Origin: Aliivibrio sp. EL58
GTDB taxonomy: Bacteria > Pseudomonadota > Gammaproteobacteria > Enterobacterales > Vibrionaceae
Reading direction: 5' to 3'
Assembly: GCF_900312675.1 (NCBI RefSeq)
Contig: NZ_OMPC01000009.1
Location: 930,001-994,000, forward strand
Length of the DNA stretch: 64,000 nucleotides
Shown: positions 60,434 through 64,000 of the stretch, one piece after another
Numbering within the stretch: position 1 is the first letter of the stretch
Layout of the letters: every line of letters starts with the position of its first letter
Made by a program: the position numbers and the translations under genes
Notes under the pieces: generated by a model
The model's input: the letters and a program-made list of their open reading frames with translations, nothing else
What the model was told of the DNA's origin: nothing
The model's database searches: none

Positions 60434-62886
60434 TATAACGACTCCCGCAGTGAAACAATCGCTTGTCGTCTAGTGATTCGCCAAACCGTAGCAGCGCCTG
60501 CAACCGTTAATGCCAGCAATGTCCACGCAAAAGTCATCATATATTCCATCGGGAAATAATTAACTTCCATTGTCCAACCAAATGAGTATTTCATCACGAT
60601 ATCAATCAATAGCTGTGAAAGAACAAGGCCAAGAGGTAGAGCTATCAAAATAGTAAATAAGCCAATGGCCAATAATTGAAGGCCGCCCAGCAATATCAGC
60701 TCTTTTCCTGACAATCCTAAACAGCGTAATAGTGCCGTTTGCTTCTGGCGTGAGATCTCTCCTACCAAGGTAGCAAAGAACAAACCAAACACCGCAATAA
60801 CTAACGTTAGATTCCCTAATGTTCCGGTAACGATAAAGGTTCTATCAAATACCTTCATGGCTTGGACCTGTATATTATGATTATCATTAACTTGATCTGC
60901 CGATAATCGATACTGTTTTAACACCCGCCCAATTAACTCCGTACGTTTATCTTTGTCCCTTAATACAGCACCAATCCCAGTTTTACCTTGACCACCAAAT
61001 GCTTTTAGCCAAGCCTGATGGGAAAGTAATAACTGGTTATAAGGATTACCATAATCGTAATACACACCGGATATCTGCCAGTTACCCCCCATAGGCGCAG
61101 GTAAATCAAGATAATCACCCGGTTTCAAATCCCACTTTAGAGCCATCGACTCACTAATCAGCAGGCTACGTTTATGGTGTAATGAATACCAATATTCAGG
61201 GATCGCGACTTTCATCGTTAACGCATTCTTTTCACCCAAGGTTGTCCCTGAACTTAAAATTTCTAAATTTCCGTATTCGGTTTGATAATCGATTTTCCAT
61301 TGTCGCCATACCGATTCAACCTCAGGCTGTTTTTTAAGCCAATAACTAATGCGGCTAGCCGATGCTTTACTTGGTTCAATATAAATATCGGCAGCAAGAC
61401 GTTGCTCTAGCCAATTATTGGTTGTAGCTCTAAAGCTACCCACCATGGTTTCAACACCAATATTAGATGCTAACGCAAGCATAAAGGCCATTGCAGCTAC
61501 ACCACGGTAGCTCAAACTTGCTGAAGAATCAGAGAAAAACCAACGCGCTTTAGCAGACGGTAATCTATAAGATAACCAATCAAAAAACTTCCAAATAATG
61601 AAAGGGGTAAATAAGCCAACGCTTATCATTAAAAAGCCAATCAAGATAAATCCATTCTCATGACTGTGTGGTAATAAATTAATTAAATAGGCAGCGGCAC
61701 AGAATACACCAGCAACAATGGCTTGAACTTCAAACTCTTTACCGGCAAATCGAGCTAATGACAAGCGAGCAGTTAAGCGAATAGGCTCAATACTCAGCAA
61801 ACGATATAGCGGCCAACCACAAGCTAAAATACAACCTAAAATAGCCATCCATAAGCTTTGATAGCTCCAGTTCCAACTCCACGTAATAAGTAAATCAACA
61901 TCGGCGTTATATAAAGAATACAAACTGTTTGATACCGTTGGCATTAACTGATTAGCTAATAACAAACCAAAAAAGTTACCGCTTATCCAACCAATAATCG
62001 CCCACAAGCTAACTTCAATGCCCATAGCAAGAATTAGCTCTTTTGTGGACACACCGATTTGTCTTAACGTTCCAACTAGCGGCTGTCGCTGTATAAAAGA
62101 GAGAGACATTGCTTGGTAGAAAATAAACAAACCCACCACAAAAGAGAGCATTCCCATCGCAAATAAATTGGTATGAAAGGCTTTTGTTAATGCCGTTAAT
62201 CCAGATTCTTTGTGCGTTTCAAGCTGCAAACCTCGTGGTAGCATTCGCTCTAAACGCTCTTTTTTATTGTCTGACATTTCGCCACAAAGCAAAATATCAA
62301 AGCCGGCTTTATGACCTAGCATTTTTGTCAGTGCGATATCTGAAAAAAGACGAGATCCCGATAAACGCTGACTTTTATCGACAATAACTGGGCCAATATT
62401 CGATTGGTCTTGCAACTCAATATAATCGCCATCTGTAATACCAAAATAAGAAGCGAGAGGTTGACTAACAAGGACAGGAAATGGTGGGCGCATTAAGGGC
62501 AACATATCATTGTTGCCCGTTAAATTTTTAGCTGATATTTGCATCAAAGCAACAGGATCAATACCAACTAATGAGATATCAATATCGTCTGTCGTTTCTA
62601 AATGCAACGTTTGCACAGGCATGCAATCGATATAACCTGCACGACGCAAATTAATATAAAACGCTTGGGGAATAGGAATATTTTCTTGAATTGAGCGAAT
62701 ACGATTAGGGAATGGATTTGAAAATAATTTCTCCCCTTCACTATAGCTGTTTTTTGCGTGGTGATTAATCGCAAGTACACCAACAAGCAGTGAAACACCA
62801 AGCGTTAAACCAAGCCATACTAAAAATATTTGTAATGGATGCCTGCGGTAATGTCCAAGAAGCGCCTTAGCTACCGGAAATAACAT
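60433..62886 (-). CDS. FtsX-like ABC transporter permease
   Basis: 817 aa, about ten helices arranged as two FtsX-type domains, each with a large periplasmic loop, like MacB/LolCE relatives. N-terminal LVWLGLTLGVSLLVGVLA, middle FVVGLFIFYQAMSLSFIQRQ and C-terminal LGLFFATLVGEISRQKQTALLR fit the family. It overlaps the ATPase gene by 20 bp and the lipocalin gene by 1 bp. Substrate unknown. Confidence 0.92.
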   Translation of the reverse strand: MLFPVAKALLGHYRRHPLQIFLVWLGLTLGVSLLVGVLAINHHAKNSYSEGEKLFSNPFPNRIRSIQENIPIPQAFYINLRRAGYIDCMPVQTLHLETTDDIDISLVGIDPVALMQISAKNLTGNNDMLPLMRPPFPVLVSQPLASYFGITDGDYIELQDQSNIGPVIVDKSQRLSGSRLFSDIALTKMLGHKAGFDILLCGEMSDNKKERLERMLPRGLQLETHKESGLTALTKAFHTNLFAMGMLSFVVGLFIFYQAMSLSFIQRQPLVGTLRQIGVSTKELILAMGIEVSLWAIIGWISGNFFGLLLANQLMPTVSNSLYSLYNADVDLLITWSWNWSYQSLWMAILGCILACGWPLYRLLSIEPIRLTARLSLARFAGKEFEVQAIVAGVFCAAAYLINLLPHSHENGFILIGFLMISVGLFTPFIIWKFFDWLSYRLPSAKARWFFSDSSASLSYRGVAAMAFMLALASNIGVETMVGSFRATTNNWLEQRLAADIYIEPSKASASRISYWLKKQPEVESVWRQWKIDYQTEYGNLEILSSGTTLGEKNALTMKVAIPEYWYSLHHKRSLLISESMALKWDLKPGDYLDLPAPMGGNWQISGVYYDYGNPYNQLLLSHQAWLKAFGGQGKTGIGAVLRDKDKRTELIGRVLKQYRLSADQVNDNHNIQVQAMKVFDRTFIVTGTLGNLTLVIAVFGLFFATLVGEISRQKQTALLRCLGLSGKELILLGGLQLLAIGLFTILIALPLGLVLSQLLIDIVMKYSFGWTMEVNYFPMEYMMTFAWTLLALTVAGAATVWRITRRQAIVSLRESL

Positions 62887-63538
62887 TCAAGGTGCCTCCC
62901 TGAAGTTTTACCAAACCATCCATATGACCCGCCACTTTTTCACTGTGAGTTACTAGTAACAATGTACAATGGAGATCACGAGACAAACGAGTCAGCAACC
63001 GCATTACCGCTTCAGCGTTCTTTTCATCTAAACTACCCGTTGGCTCATCGGCTAATAACAATTTAGGTTCCATATACAAGGCGCGTGCAATCGCAGCACG
63101 TTGCTGCTGCCCACCAGAGACTTCCTCAGGATAGCGCCCCAATAATGGCATAAGATCTAACGCTGAGATAATTTGACGCCATAATGCATCATCATCACGT
63201 AAGCCCTTCAATTGACGGCAAAAACGGATATTATCAGCAATGGTTAACGTAGGAAGGAGATTAAACTGTTGAAAAACAAGACCAATATTATTTCGGCGAT
63301 AAGAAGTGCGAGAACTTTGTTTTGGAGAGTGCATAGAAAAACCAGCGATATCAATTTCACCACCATCTACACTATCGAGCCCTGCAATAAGATTTAAAAG
63401 GGTACTTTTGCCTGAGCCACTTTCACCCATTAATGCAATTTGAGCACCTTGCTCTATTGTTAATTCTGCCCCTTGAAGAATAGGATGAAACTCGCCACCA
63501 TCCAAATATCCCTTATTCAGGTTTGTCAGTTTTAACAT
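62867..63538 (-). CDS. ABC transporter ATP-binding protein
   Basis: 223 aa from ATG 63538 (GAGAGGGTAC upstream); a TTG lies four codons earlier. Walker A MGESGSGKSTLLN, Q-loop GLVFQQFNLLPTL, signature VSGGQQQRAAIARAL and Walker B LLLADEPTGSLD, all of the LolD/MacB class. First gene of a three-gene ATPase-permease-lipocalin operon that resembles att-type exporters of proteobacteria; substrate unknown. Confidence 0.94.
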   Translation of the reverse strand: MLKLTNLNKGYLDGGEFHPILQGAELTIEQGAQIALMGESGSGKSTLLNLIAGLDSVDGGEIDIAGFSMHSPKQSSRTSYRRNNIGLVFQQFNLLPTLTIADNIRFCRQLKGLRDDDALWRQIISALDLMPLLGRYPEEVSGGQQQRAAIARALYMEPKLLLADEPTGSLDEKNAEAVMRLLTRLSRDLHCTLLLVTHSEKVAGHMDGLVKLQGGTLNVISGS

Positions 63539-63662
63539 GTACCCTCTCAACGCTTTTATGTGATATCGGTAACAGAATTTACACTATAACCCTTCTAGCA
63601 TAAAGCTTTTTATAGTCATAGGGCTGTCTTGTTACTAATACCAACTAAAAAACAAACTTTCC

Positions 63663-64000
63663 TTACGCATCTACCAGATTTTTAATCCATTTTTTAGATT
63701 TCATTCTATAGATTGAACCAAACCATTTCACTATTTCTTCCACCACAAACAGTGCATAAACGTACTCTGGTGGGAAACCTAAGACTAATGCTCCAAGCGC
63801 CGCAACTGGAATACCAATAAACCACTGCGAGACAATATCTTGATACAAACAGAATTTTACATCACCACCCGCACGCAATACACCAACAATAGCAGTAAGA
63901 GGAACACTTCTTATCACGATAATAATGGCTAAAATGGCCATAAACTTCTCAGCAATCGCTCTCGTTTCTTCTGTTAACGCCGGGAACATATCTAAAATTT
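63663..64000 (-). CDS. MATE-family efflux transporter, C-terminal part
   Basis: Truncated by the window edge; only about 112 C-terminal residues are seen. The frame remains open through 64000, so the ATG at 63989 is internal. Segments ALTEETRAIAEKFM, PLTAIVGVLRAGGDVKF and IPVAALGALVLGFPPEYVYALF look like the last helices of a MATE exporter, with a basic tail. Substrate cannot be told from this part. It is in the same direction as the ABC operon. Confidence 0.75.
   Translation of the reverse strand, partial: ILDMFPALTEETRAIAEKFMAILAIIIVIRSVPLTAIVGVLRAGGDVKFCLYQDIVSQWFIGIPVAALGALVLGFPPEYVYALFVVEEIVKWFGSIYRMKSKKWIKNLVDA

Overview
This 64 kb window is chromosomal DNA from a marine vibrio, most likely the Aliivibrio (Vibrio) fischeri group. 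The evidence is low G+C content, a luxO-Qrr1-uvrB quorum-sensing locus, Na+-flagellar motY, a TfoX competence regulator, PLP-dependent PanP and vibrio-type gene order. I see no phage, transposon, CRISPR array, rRNA operon or plasmid-like segment. It reads as ordinary core genome, and the less expected content lies in intergenic RNA and regulatory sequence.

Layout. 1-3.2 kb: 5' end of luxO (minus strand), the sigma-54-driven Qrr1 sRNA with its LuxO-type upstream sites, uvrB, and tRNA-Asn. 3.4-10.4 kb: electron-transport operon rsxABCDGE, then nth and gloA. 10.6-18.7 kb: a small conserved gene, motY, rnt, a NhaC-type antiporter, a receiver-TPR response regulator, then grxD/sodB and two small conserved genes. 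18.9-29.9 kb: adhE, a voltage-gated K+ channel, yeaC, a lipoprotein, msrB, gapA, yeaD, gsk, yciU and trxC. 30-43.6 kb: serS-rarA-lolA-ftsK, lrp/ald, and trxB-cydD-cydC, an order resembling the enterobacterial one with ald inserted beside lrp. 43.7-56 kb: serC, a YdgA-like protein, a small outer-membrane barrel, tfoX, an HDOD protein, lysO, panP, hexR, grxA and ybjL. 56.2-64 kb: fabV, two tandem sigma-E-type sRNA units, nhaA, a three-gene ABC exporter/lipocalin operon, and the end of a MATE transporter gene.

How it fits together. Several genes serve redox and oxygen metabolism (rsx, grxD, sodB, msrB, trxC, trxB, cydDC, grxA, adhE). Central carbon control links hexR with HexR-like palindromes near gapA, adhE and hexR itself. 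Cell-density control is represented by luxO/Qrr1, and envelope stress by two predicted sRNAs carrying a RybB/VrrA/MicV-like seed. All function calls come from reading motifs and from family knowledge; no database search was run.
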